NCBI GenBank assembly: GCA_039714835.1
Contig: JBDLIN010000052.1
Coordinates: 1-18,503, forward strand
Direction of reading: 5' to 3'
From: SZUA-22 sp039714835
Lineage (GTDB): Bacteria; Bacteroidota; Ignavibacteria; Ignavibacteriales; Melioribacteraceae
DNA: 18,503 bases
Under the pieces are notes generated by a model. It did no database searches and was not told where the DNA came from. It saw only the letters and a program-made list of their open reading frames with translations. The position numbers and the translations under genes are program-made. This document shows positions 9,831 through 16,834 of this stretch, in pieces; position 1 is the first letter of the stretch; each line of letters starts with the position of its first letter.

Positions 9831-10293
9831 GAAAAATCTCAATAAAAAATTATCAATACAGCAGCTTGACAAAAAGATTGAAAAATTGTCTGTTTTGGAT
9901 GAATCTGTTATTCCTTCAAGTGGATGGATTAAAACAATAAGAAAAGCTCTTAATATGACTTTAGCTCAATTTGCAAAGCGTCTTGGAAAAGCTTCACCTA
10001 CTGTTAAAGAGCTTGAAGACAGAGAGGTAAGTAAAACTATAACTTTAAGAAAGTTAATGGAAATTGGCGAAGCGTTGGACTTAAAATTGGTTTACGGCTT
10101 TATTCCTAAAGAAGGATCATTGGAAAAGATGATTGAAAGACGTGCAATGGATTTGGCCGAAAAAATTGTTAGAAAAACATCGTATAATATGGCATTAGAA
10201 GATCAGCAGAATACCGAAGAACGGTTACAACAGGCTATAAAAGAAAGAACCTTTATAATTATAGAGGAAATACCGAAATATTTATGGGATTAA
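9829..10293 (+). CDS. Mobile mystery protein A, XRE-family helix-turn-helix protein
   Basis: This 154-residue protein matches the family called mobile mystery protein A. An N-terminal helical leader (QQLDKKIEKL) is followed by SGWIKTIRKALNMTLAQFAKRLGKASPTV, an XRE-type helix-turn-helix covering about residues 35-90. After that comes KLVYGFIPKEGSLEKMIERRA and a helical tail ending in KYLWD. In known examples it is encoded just before mobile mystery protein B, a Fic/Doc-domain protein, in variable genome regions; the pair resembles a toxin-antitoxin unit. Here the partner is cut to 29 codons, and its ATG overlaps the end of this gene. The ATG lies within the third upstream repeat, and no normal ribosome binding site is visible. 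A role as autorepressor is inferred. Confidence 0.82.
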   Translation: MKNLNKKLSIQQLDKKIEKLSVLDESVIPSSGWIKTIRKALNMTLAQFAKRLGKASPTVKELEDREVSKTITLRKLMEIGEALDLKLVYGFIPKEGSLEKMIERRAMDLAEKIVRKTSYNMALEDQQNTEERLQQAIKERTFIIIEEIPKYLWD

Positions 10294-10373
10294 ATTTAGA
10301 GTTTACTGATGTTCAAACACCCATAGATAAAAATAAATTAGCAGAAAGAATGATTCAAATCCATCACTCATAA
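10284..10373 (+). pseudogene. Truncated 5' remnant of mobile mystery protein B (Fic-domain partner)
   Basis: An ATG overlaps the last 10 bases of the XRE gene in another frame and opens a 29-codon frame ending at TAA 10371-10373. It begins MGLNLEFTDVQTPID, which resembles the usual N-terminus of mobile mystery protein B (MGL-x-x-EY-x-x-GQTPLD, as I recall it). The normal protein is about 190-200 residues with a Fic motif. Here it ends after AERMIQIHHS, and no Fic motif (HPFxxGNG) appears anywhere downstream. The overlap with gene A matches the expected operon arrangement. The remnant runs into the repeats and start of the ATPase gene, so insertion or replacement by that unit is the simplest explanation. 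The match is from memory and short. Confidence 0.6.
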
Positions 10374-10378
10374 CACTA

Positions 10379-10455
10379 TTTTGGAGATAATATTTTACTA
10401 TGTTCGCATTTATTTGGAGATATTTTCTTATATTTACAACACTTTTAGGGAGATA
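10379..10455 (+). promoter_or_regulatory. Three 33-bp-spaced GGAGATA repeats before the ATPase gene
   Basis: The core GGAGATA occurs at 10383, 10416 and 10449, exactly 33 bp apart each time. The extended forms are TTTTGGAGATA, ATTTGGAGATA and TTAGGGAGATA. The first two units also share a T-rich stretch downstream (TTTTACTATGTT and TTTTCTTATATTT). The third unit overlaps the only purine-rich ribosome-binding candidate (GGGAG, 13 bases before the ATG at 10466). Period, copy number and placement mirror the array upstream of the XRE gene, although the core sequence differs. An operator role is inferred. Confidence 0.6.
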
Positions 10456-10465
10456 AATAAAACTG

Positions 10466-11785
10466 ATGGAAAGAGATCTTTACAAACAATTAGTTCAATG
10501 GAAAAACAAATCCAATAGAAAACCTCTATTATTGCAAGGTGCAAGACAAGTAGGAAAAACTTATTTAGTTAATCAATTTGGAAAGACCGAGTATTCGCAA
10601 TTTATCTCCTTAAACTTTGAACAAGATCCTGAATTAAAAACCTTATTTCAAGGAAATCTATCGGCAAAAACAGTTATTGAGAATATTGAACTATACATTG
10701 GAATGAAAATCGAGCTGGAAAATTCTTTAATCTTCTTTGACGAGATTCAAGAAGCTGAAGAAGCTATTACATCATTAAAATATTTTTACGAACAAGCTTC
10801 TCAATATCACATTATTGCAGCAGGGTCATTACTCGGTGTAAGTGTAGGGAAGGAAAGAAGCTTTCCGGTCGGTAAGGTAAATTTTATAACACTTTATCCA
10901 ATGAGCTTTTCGGAATATTTAAGAGCATTTAGTGAAGAACTTATTTCTGAGAAAATAAAGAACTTTCAAAAGCTAGAACCATTACCTGAACTGATACATG
11001 AGAAATTAATTAAGCATCTTAAAATGTATCTTTTCCTTGGTGGAATGCCAGAAGTGTTGCAAAGTTACAGAGAGCATAAGGATATTACCTTAACAAGAGA
11101 AATTCAAAGTGATATTCTAGAATCTTACTCAAGAGATTTTTCAAAATACAGAGATAAATCCCAGGCTGTTAAAACTTCTGAGTTATGGAATTCAATTCCA
11201 TATCAATTAGCAAAAGAGAATAAAAAATTTAAATATAATAGCGTTCGCAAAAATGCGCGGGCCTTAATGTATGAATCGACAATAGAATGGTTGAATAAAG
11301 CAGGATTAGTATATTTAGCAAATAATATTAGTACTCCAAAACTACCGATATCTGGTTATACAGATAGAAGTAAATTCAAACTTTATCTGTTTGATACTGG
11401 TCTACTTGGAGCAATGTTAAATATATCTTCTGATATTATAATAAAAGATGCTGCATTATTCTCTGAGTACAACGGGGCCTTTATTGAAAACTACGTTGCA
11501 AGTGAGCTTACTATTTTAGGAGAGAAAGAATTGTTTTATTGGACTTCAAAAAGTGACGCTGAAGTTGATTTTATTATTCAATCGAATATGGAAATCTATC
11601 CGCTTGAAGTAAAAAGTGGCTTAAGTAGAAATCTTAAAAGTTTAAGAAGTTATGCAGATAAATATAAACCAAAATTGATTGTACGAACATCTCCCAGAAA
11701 CTTTATACGCTCAGATACATTTGTAAATTTACCTCTTTATGCATTAACACTATTAAATAGAGTATTTATAGGCGACTTAGATTGA
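10466..11785 (+). CDS. AAA ATPase, AAA_14/DUF4143 family
   Basis: This 439-residue protein is of normal length for the family. The N-terminal ATPase has Walker A GARQVGKT (residues 25-32), Walker B LIFFDE (88-93) and a sensor-like AAGSLLG (118-124). The DUF4143 C-terminal half has SKYRDKSQAVKTSELWNSIP, then a PD-(D/E)XK-like nuclease fold: FIENYVASEL, AEVDFII (D368) and PLEVKSG (E381, K383). Such proteins are common in accessory regions of bacteria and archaea and have no settled function; links to mobile elements or toxin-antitoxin-like units have been suggested. It sits directly after the truncated mobile mystery B remnant and carries its own repeat array upstream, so it probably arrived as an independent unit. 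Whether the nuclease-like site is active is unknown. Confidence 0.85.
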   Translation: MERDLYKQLVQWKNKSNRKPLLLQGARQVGKTYLVNQFGKTEYSQFISLNFEQDPELKTLFQGNLSAKTVIENIELYIGMKIELENSLIFFDEIQEAEEAITSLKYFYEQASQYHIIAAGSLLGVSVGKERSFPVGKVNFITLYPMSFSEYLRAFSEELISEKIKNFQKLEPLPELIHEKLIKHLKMYLFLGGMPEVLQSYREHKDITLTREIQSDILESYSRDFSKYRDKSQAVKTSELWNSIPYQLAKENKKFKYNSVRKNARALMYESTIEWLNKAGLVYLANNISTPKLPISGYTDRSKFKLYLFDTGLLGAMLNISSDIIIKDAALFSEYNGAFIENYVASELTILGEKELFYWTSKSDAEVDFIIQSNMEIYPLEVKSGLSRNLKSLRSYADKYKPKLIVRTSPRNFIRSDTFVNLPLYALTLLNRVFIGDLD

Positions 11786-12067
11786 CCGTACATTTAACCT
11801 TATTTAGATTATCTCGTTTCATACTATTTCCCTACTTCACTCTTTAATTATAATCGTTGTTAGCGATAATGTGGTATTTTTAAACTTACCTTGAAAGATA
11901 AATTTTATTATTATGAATATTTACTGTTAAGAAAAAATATATTCTTATACTTATATTTAATTGTAATATTATTCTCAATATTTACTATTAACAACTTACA
12001 CTTTTACTAAAAAGTACAATTTATATTGTATTCAAATATCAAATTATTTTTCTAAAAGGAATTAAGT
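11786..12067. other. AT-rich intergenic region before hutH
   Basis: This 282-base gap has no credible gene. It holds a small imperfect hairpin at 11850-11870 (ATAATCG/CGATAAT, one mismatch) and an 18-base direct repeat, AATATTTACTGTTAAGAA at 11916 and AATATTTACTATTAACAA at 11977 (16 of 18 identical). A candidate hutH promoter is TTGTAA (11961) with TACTAT (11983), 16 bases apart. In such AT-rich DNA these are weak signals. AAGGA before 12068 is the hutH ribosome binding site. Confidence 0.35.
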
Positions 12068-13624
12068 ATGATTCTAAGAATAGACGGTAAATCACTCACA
12101 CTTGAACAAGTAGAAAAATTTATTTCGGCTGATATTAAAATTCAATTAACTGCGGAATCTAAAAAGCGGATTAAACGAGCTCGCGCATTAGTTGATAAGT
12201 GGGTTTCTGAAGATGAGGTCGTTTATGGAATAACTACAGGGTTTGGTGAATTTGCAAACGTAAAAATTTCCCATGAAAATATAAAAGAGCTGCAGCGTAA
12301 TTTAATAGTAAGTCATTCTGTTGGTGTTGGTGAACCACTACCACCCTTTATTGTAAAGATCATGATGCTGCTAAGAGTTAACGCCTTAGCCCGAGGTCAT
12401 TCGGGAATAAGACTTACAACACTTCAGCTATTAATCGACATGATAAATAATAACATTATCCCTGTTATACCTTCACAAGGCTCTGTCGGTTCAAGCGGTG
12501 ACTTGGCTCCCCTTTCCCATTTAGTTTTAGCGATGATCGGTCAAGGTGATGTTCAAGTATTCAAAGAAGTAAATGACTCAATTACTATAAATCCAAAACC
12601 TCAGAAGTCGAAGACTGTATTAAAGAAATTTGGATTAAGTCCTGTAACACTTTCAGCCAAGGAGGGATTAGCCCTTATTAATGGAACACAAATGATGACG
12701 GCATTTGCTGCTTACATTTCAATCCATGCAAAGAAACTACTTAAATACACTGATATTGCCGGGGCAATTTCACATGAAGCCTTAAGAGGTACGGATAAAG
12801 CTTATGATAAACGCATTCATGATTTAAGACCATTTAAAGGTCAGATGACTACATCACGAAACATGCTCAACTTAATAAAACAAAGTGAGATTCGCACTTC
12901 TCACTTAGAGGGAGATACAAGAGTTCAGGATTCATATTCGATCAGATGTATTCCTCAAATACATGGTGCTTCTAAAGATGCAGTTGAATATGTATGTTCA
13001 AAGGTTGAGATTGAATTGAATTCCGTTAATGATAATCCTTTGATCTTTCCAGAACAAGGTGATCATATTGAAGGAGGAAATTTTCACGGACAGCCTATTG
13101 CTCTTGCAATGGATTTCATGGGAATTGCTTTATCTGAGTTAGCAAGTGTCTCTGAAAGAAGAATTGAACGATTAACAAACGGATCACTAAGTGATCTACC
13201 TAGATTCCTTACTAGTAAAGGCGGTTTAAATTCAGGCCTAATGATCGCTCAATACACAGCTGCAAGTTTGGTCTCTGAGAATAAGGTGCTTGCGCATCCG
13301 GCATCCGTTGACTCAATTCCAACATCTGCGAATCAAGAGGATCATAATTCCATGGGATCAATCGCTGCAAGAAAATGCTACCAAATACTAAGGAATGTTC
13401 AAAAAGTAATTTCTATTGAATTGTTGACAGCTACTCAGGGTGTCGAATTTCTGAAACCCTTAAAGTGTGGTATTGGAACTAAAACAGCACACAGAGAAAT
13501 TAGAAAGCATGTACCTCCTATTAAAGAAGATCGTGTATTACATAGAGATATTGATAAAATCATTGAGCTAGTAACATCAGGGAGTTTGTTAAAAGCTGTT
13601 GAAAGAAAAGTAAAGTTACTTTAA
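12068..13624 (+). CDS. hutH: Histidine ammonia-lyase (histidase), with Ser-Ser-Gly at the MIO site
   Basis: Histidase removes ammonia from L-histidine to give urocanate, the first step of histidine breakdown. The 518-residue length fits. The electrophilic MIO cofactor forms from a tripeptide, normally Ala142-Ser-Gly; here GSVGSSGDLAPLSH gives Ser142-Ser143-Gly144. Active-site features agree with histidase: Tyr53 in YGITTGFG, Ser82-His83 in VSHSVGVG (the selectivity pair that distinguishes it from tyrosine lyase), LINGTQ, YSIRCIPQIHG, and Glu424 in SANQEDHNSM, equivalent to the catalytic Glu of the Pseudomonas enzyme. The ATG has AAAAGGA upstream. No hutU, hutI or formimidoyl-transferase gene is in the window, so it is either an isolated gene or part of a scattered pathway. 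A related aromatic amino acid lyase or mutase role is less likely given the SH pair. Confidence 0.92.
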   Translation: MILRIDGKSLTLEQVEKFISADIKIQLTAESKKRIKRARALVDKWVSEDEVVYGITTGFGEFANVKISHENIKELQRNLIVSHSVGVGEPLPPFIVKIMMLLRVNALARGHSGIRLTTLQLLIDMINNNIIPVIPSQGSVGSSGDLAPLSHLVLAMIGQGDVQVFKEVNDSITINPKPQKSKTVLKKFGLSPVTLSAKEGLALINGTQMMTAFAAYISIHAKKLLKYTDIAGAISHEALRGTDKAYDKRIHDLRPFKGQMTTSRNMLNLIKQSEIRTSHLEGDTRVQDSYSIRCIPQIHGASKDAVEYVCSKVEIELNSVNDNPLIFPEQGDHIEGGNFHGQPIALAMDFMGIALSELASVSERRIERLTNGSLSDLPRFLTSKGGLNSGLMIAQYTAASLVSENKVLAHPASVDSIPTSANQEDHNSMGSIAARKCYQILRNVQKVISIELLTATQGVEFLKPLKCGIGTKTAHREIRKHVPPIKEDRVLHRDIDKIIELVTSGSLLKAVERKVKLL

Positions 13625-13675
13625 GAAAATTCTGAATAATTTTTACTGTCTATCTATTCATAAAATATAAAAAAA

Positions 13676-13715
13676 CCAACTTCTTTTGACGCTATAACTG
13701 TAAGCTAAAAGTTGG
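13676..13715. terminator. Bidirectional hairpin terminator between hutH and the minus-strand small ORF
   Basis: CCAACTT (13676-13682) pairs with AAGTTGG (13709-13715), extendable by 2 bp past a bulge. On the minus strand the stem is followed by seven T residues; on the plus strand by ATTTTTAT. It could therefore end hutH from the left and the small minus-strand ORF from the right. The loop is long (26 bases). Confidence 0.6.
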
Positions 13716-13841
13716 ATTTTTATAAACATCATGATTTGCAATAAAAAATCCAGTTGCAATACCTACAGCAAAAAGAATTGTCAATTGAACTAAATTATTC
13801 CAGATTATTGCAAGAAAAAATCTATTGTTTAGAAGTTCCAT
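13692..13841 (-). CDS. Candidate small membrane protein, 49 residues
   Basis: A minus-strand ATG at 13841 opens a 49-codon frame ending at TAG 13692-13694. The product begins MELLNNRFFLAIIWNNLVQL, continues TILFAVGIATGFFIANHDVY and ends with a short polar tail. Residues 17-35 could form one membrane helix. I recognise no family. In its favour, the frame fills most of the gap between hutH and the kinase gene, and its end coincides with a hairpin and seven Ts on its own strand. Against it, the upstream ATTAAAAAA gives no real ribosome binding site, the last codons lie inside the terminator hairpin, and hydrophobic short frames arise by chance in AT-rich DNA. Confidence 0.4.
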   Translation of the reverse strand: MELLNNRFFLAIIWNNLVQLTILFAVGIATGFFIANHDVYKNPTFSLQL

Positions 13842-13901
13842 TTTTTTAATCAAAACAGTTATATTGCGGTTTAAATTACAAAATATTTTTCACGGAATTC
13901 C

Positions 13902-15500
13902 ATGGAAGAAATAAAATCTGAACTTGAAACACTCCGTTCAGAAAATGAATTGTTAAAAGAGAAATTAGATAAAACCAATCAATTACCTGTTGATCTATCT
14001 ATTCTTAAAAAAGCATTAAACAATATTAGTGATAGTGTTTTTATCCTTAATACAGATAGATTCTTTCTTTTTACAAACAATAGTTTTAACAAAACTTATG
14101 GTTATGATGACAATGGTATAATTGGGAAACACGCAAGCGTTATTTATGCAGAAAAAACCGGTAAGGATAAATTTCAAGAGATATTTCAAAATATTATAGA
14201 ATCTGGCTGGGAAGGAGAAGTATATCATAGAAAAAAGAATGGTGAAGAGTTCCCAGTTTATATTACTGCAACAGTAATAAAAGGATTTGCTGGAGGTTTT
14301 GATGCAATTTTTGGGGTTTCAAAAGATTTAACTGAACATGTAGAAAAAGAAAAATCTTTGCATACTGCCATTAATAAATATCAAAATCTCTTTCAAGAAC
14401 TAAGGAATGTTATTTATGAAAGCTCACCGGATGGTAAATTATTGGATATTAATCCTGCTGGTGTGGAACTATTTGGTTTTGATTCTAAAGAAGAGCTTCT
14501 GAACGTAAATATAGCTAAAGATCTTTATGTAAATCCCAAAGATAGAGAAGCACTAAAATCTGAAATTGAAAAAAATGGTTTTATTAAAAATTATGAACTC
14601 AAGGTTAAAAATAAAAGTGGTGATCACATAGTTGTATTAGAAACCTCAACAATTATTAAAGATAACTCTGGCAATACTATTGCCTATCAAGGTATCTTAC
14701 GAGATGTTACAGAGAATAAAAAGCGTGAAGAACTGATGAACAAATATGTTTCCGATCTCGCTGAAGTTAATATGCAGCTACGTAACTCCGAAATTGAATT
14801 AAAAAAATTAAATGCTGAAAAAGATAAATTCTTTTCAATCATTGCACATGATTTAAAAAGTCCTTTTAATTCTCTTTTAAATTTATCTGAATTTTTAGTG
14901 GAGGATATTGCTGATCTTTCAATGGAAGAGGTGAAATCTTTCTCTCGAGAAATCAACAGATCAGCGAATCATGTTTATAACCACATAGTAAATCTTCTCC
15001 AATGGTCTCAAATAAGAATGGGAGGATTAGAACTTGTTGAAGAAAATGTAGCATTATCAAGTTTCATTAATAATACAATAACGCTGATAGAAGGAAATGC
15101 TGCCAAAAAAGATATTTCTGTAAAAAATGATGTTGATACTCGTCTCTTTTTTAAAGGTGACAGAAATATGATCAATTCTGTATTCTTAAATCTTATTTCC
15201 AATTCTATTAAATTTACCGATCGAGGAGGAATGATAAGAATATCAGCTGAATCAGATGATGATATGATCACAATTATGGTAATGGATAACGGAATAGGAA
15301 TCCGAGAAGAAAATCTAGAGAGGATTTTCCGTATAGATGAACACTTCACTACCTCAGGAACTTCAGATGAGTTGGGGACCGGACTGGGATTAATCCTCTG
15401 CAAAGAACTGATTGAAAAAAACAATGGTAAGATTTGGGTTAAAAGTGAAGAAAAAGTTGGAACAACATTCTTCTTCACTCTTCCAAAAGCTGAAATTTAG
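13902..15500 (+). CDS. PAS-PAS sensor histidine kinase, soluble
   Basis: This 532-residue protein has an N-terminal coiled coil (residues 1-27, heptad-like LETLRSENELLKEKLDK) and two PAS domains. PAS 1 (about 30-150) has FGVSKDLTEHVEKEK at its end; PAS 2 (about 155-275) ends in GILRDVTENKKREE. A second coiled coil follows, then HisKA with the phospho-acceptor His316 in IIAHDLKSPF. The ATP-binding domain has the N box around Asn434 (NLISNSIKF), G1 DNGIGI (Asp462) and G2 GTGLGL. All catalytic boxes are present. There is no membrane helix or signal peptide, so it senses a cytoplasmic signal, possibly through a PAS-bound ligand that cannot be read from sequence. No response regulator lies nearby, so it is an orphan. 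CACGGAATTCC supplies a GGAA ribosome binding site before the ATG. Confidence 0.9.
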   Translation: MEEIKSELETLRSENELLKEKLDKTNQLPVDLSILKKALNNISDSVFILNTDRFFLFTNNSFNKTYGYDDNGIIGKHASVIYAEKTGKDKFQEIFQNIIESGWEGEVYHRKKNGEEFPVYITATVIKGFAGGFDAIFGVSKDLTEHVEKEKSLHTAINKYQNLFQELRNVIYESSPDGKLLDINPAGVELFGFDSKEELLNVNIAKDLYVNPKDREALKSEIEKNGFIKNYELKVKNKSGDHIVVLETSTIIKDNSGNTIAYQGILRDVTENKKREELMNKYVSDLAEVNMQLRNSEIELKKLNAEKDKFFSIIAHDLKSPFNSLLNLSEFLVEDIADLSMEEVKSFSREINRSANHVYNHIVNLLQWSQIRMGGLELVEENVALSSFINNTITLIEGNAAKKDISVKNDVDTRLFFKGDRNMINSVFLNLISNSIKFTDRGGMIRISAESDDDMITIMVMDNGIGIREENLERIFRIDEHFTTSGTSDELGTGLGLILCKELIEKNNGKIWVKSEEKVGTTFFFTLPKAEI

Positions 15501-15515
15501 ATAATAATAAACTTT

Positions 15516-15773
15516 TTATACTGCTCTCTTATTTCCCAAATAAATAATCTTTCTTATAGAATCGAACTGTAGATAAGGATAATCAGTACGAATTGATTCA
15601 ATAGCTTCAGCAGCACTGAAATTATTTTCCCTTAGTTCTCTAAATTTCTTCTTTATCTGATAATCCCTGAGGGATTTCTCATTAATTAAATTCTTGCTTT
15701 GCAGCAATCTGTAAATATCGTCACTTATCAGTTCAGATAATGGATTTTCAAAACCAATTTTTTCGTTTAGCAT
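15516..15773 (-). CDS. Small helix-rich hypothetical protein, possible helix-turn-helix
   Basis: This 85-residue protein is not one I can name. It is charged and mostly helical: an N-terminal segment with NPLSELISDDIYRLLQSKNL, then basic LRDYQIKKKFRELRENN. It ends with SAAEAIESIRTDYP-YLQFDSIRKIIY, whose spacing suggests a helix-turn-helix in about residues 45-80. I chose ATG 15771-15773 because GGGGGA lies about 6 bases before it; a TTG four codons upstream would place that Shine-Dalgarno inside the gene. A plausible promoter lies upstream (15816-15848). The gene converges on the kinase gene with only 15 bases between stops. DNA binding is a guess from pattern, not a family match. Confidence 0.65.
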   Translation of the reverse strand: MLNEKIGFENPLSELISDDIYRLLQSKNLINEKSLRDYQIKKKFRELRENNFSAAEAIESIRTDYPYLQFDSIRKIIYLGNKRAV

Positions 15774-15815
15774 TTTTTCCCCCAATGCATTTGTGTTTGT
15801 GAATTACTCATTTAT

Positions 15816-15848
15816 AAAATCTACATTCTTAAATTATATTGCTGTCAA
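15816..15848 (-). promoter_or_regulatory. Candidate promoter of the small hypothetical gene
   Basis: On the minus strand TTGACA (15848-15843) is followed after about 19 bases by TAGATTTT (15823-15816). This can be read as a Bacteroidota-type promoter (TTG near -33, TAnnTTTG-like near -7) or as a sigma-70 type with a poor -10. A start near 15808 would give a leader of about 35 bases before the ATG at 15773. Confidence 0.35.
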
Positions 15849-15986
15849 TTAGATGACAATTAATTAAAAAAGACTCAGGAATAGTTTTTTTCTTTTGGAT
15901 AACTCTTTTAGAATTTTGGATGCGTTTGAGCTTAGGTATAATCGATCTGTAAAATTTGAAGATAAGTTATAAGCCAAAATGTACCC

Positions 15987-16026
15987 CTACCTATTTTATT
16001 ATTTACTATTTAATAAGATAAAGTAG
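15987..16026. terminator. Imperfect AT-rich stem-loop downstream of ruvA
   Basis: CTACCTATTTTATTA and TAATAAGATAAAGTAG pair at about 14 of 16 positions around a 9-base loop, roughly 120 bases beyond the ruvA stop. GC content is low and no T-run follows on the minus strand, so a terminator role is uncertain. Confidence 0.25.
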
Positions 16027-16144
16027 AGATATTTCTATAATAATCCTTTTATTAGTTCATGATTATGCAAATCGCAAACCCAATATATTTTAAAAATTAC
16101 AAAAATTCAAGTAAATATCATCTTTAAGTAAATCTACAACGCCA

Positions 16145-16738
16145 CTATTTATTTACGTGGGATAATGATTCCTTAATAAGTTCTTCTAATGATATATCAG
16201 AATTTGCTTCTAAAATTCCCCTAATGGTCTTTTCTGCTGTTTTTTGGTTATATCCAAGTTGTGTCAAGGCAACAACAGCATCTATTTTTATTGAATAAGC
16301 TTCTCCACCAATTTCTGAAATTTCATCCCCGATTGAATCCACTTTATCTCGGAGTTCAATAAGTAAACGCTGTCCTGTTTTTCGGCCTATTCCGGGAATT
16401 GCAACAATTCTTGATAAATCCCCATTTTTAAGAGCGGTTTTTAAATCATCAACTTGAATTCCGGATAATATACTTTGAGCAGATTTAGGTCCAACCCCGT
16501 TAACTGATATTAAAAGTTCGAACATTTCTTTTTCTGCTTGAGTTGAAAATCCGAAGAGAATCAACGCATCATCTCTTACATTAAGATATGTATATAAAGA
16601 GATCAAATTGCTGTCTTCATTTGATAAACTTTCAAACGTTGATATTGTGATATTTACAATATAACCAACACCATTCACATCAAGTAAAACTTGTGTAGGT
16701 TTTTTTGAGATTATTTTTCCAGTTAGATAGCCGATCAT
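16145..16738 (-). CDS. ruvA: Holliday junction branch migration protein RuvA
   Basis: RuvA tetramers bind Holliday junctions and load the RuvB motor for branch migration during recombinational repair. The 197-residue length is typical. Domain I (1-63) is the OB fold starting MIGYLTGKI and VNGVGYIVNI. Domain II holds two helix-hairpin-helix motifs: LISVNGVGPKSAQSIL and IVAIPGIGRKTGQRLLIEL. Domain III (about 150-197), which contacts RuvB, has DAVVALTQLGYNQKTAEKTIR. Position three of the second hairpin motif is GQR rather than the more usual AER, a mild change. ruvB and ruvC are not in the window. The gene lies 95 bases downstream of the DUF2807-type gene on the same strand, so cotranscription is possible but not shown. 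Confidence 0.95.
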   Translation of the reverse strand: MIGYLTGKIISKKPTQVLLDVNGVGYIVNITISTFESLSNEDSNLISLYTYLNVRDDALILFGFSTQAEKEMFELLISVNGVGPKSAQSILSGIQVDDLKTALKNGDLSRIVAIPGIGRKTGQRLLIELRDKVDSIGDEISEIGGEAYSIKIDAVVALTQLGYNQKTAEKTIRGILEANSDISLEELIKESLSHVNK

Positions 16739-16811
16739 TTTTAAACCATTAATTGAAAATAATATTTTATTTTTAAAAGTAAGTAAATATCGAACAATAA
16801 TCTTACAGATT

Positions 16812-16834
16812 AGAAAGGTGTGAATACACTTTCT
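16812..16834 (-). terminator. Stem-loop at the end of the DUF2807-type gene
   Basis: AGAAAGGTGT and ACACTTTCT pair over 9 bp with one bulged G around a GAAT loop, directly at the stop codon of the gene to the right. On the minus strand no T-run follows, so it may be a weak terminator or a processing hairpin before ruvA. Confidence 0.3.

Larger units (their letters stand above)
15774..16144. other. Intergenic region between ruvA and the small hypothetical gene
   Basis: This is the longest gene-free stretch (371 bases). Apart from the candidate promoter at its left end and one imperfect hairpin at 15987-16026, I see nothing supportable. The open frames here, such as 10 codons near 15919 and 22 codons near 16060, are too short and lack ribosome binding sites. 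Confidence 0.4.

Noticed and set aside
9748..10455. The 33-bp periodic repeats as a CRISPR array
   Set aside because: Only 7-22 bases of each unit are conserved, each array has three copies, the cores differ, and no cas gene is present.
11850..11870. The hairpin with CGTTGTTAGCG as an integron attC site
   Set aside because: Only a short half-site-like stretch is visible; there is no paired outer core, no cassette structure and no integrase.
11916..11994. An 18-base direct repeat before hutH as an attachment site or operator
   Set aside because: The sequence is low-complexity AT and the two copies do not bound any gene; chance is a fair explanation.
15774..15785. A TTG start extending the 85-residue protein by four codons
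   Set aside because: The GGGGGA ribosome binding site would fall inside the coding region; the ATG at 15773 has proper spacing.
16060..16128. A 22-codon plus-strand frame between the small hypothetical gene and ruvA
   Set aside because: It is too short, lacks a ribosome binding site and has no recognisable features.
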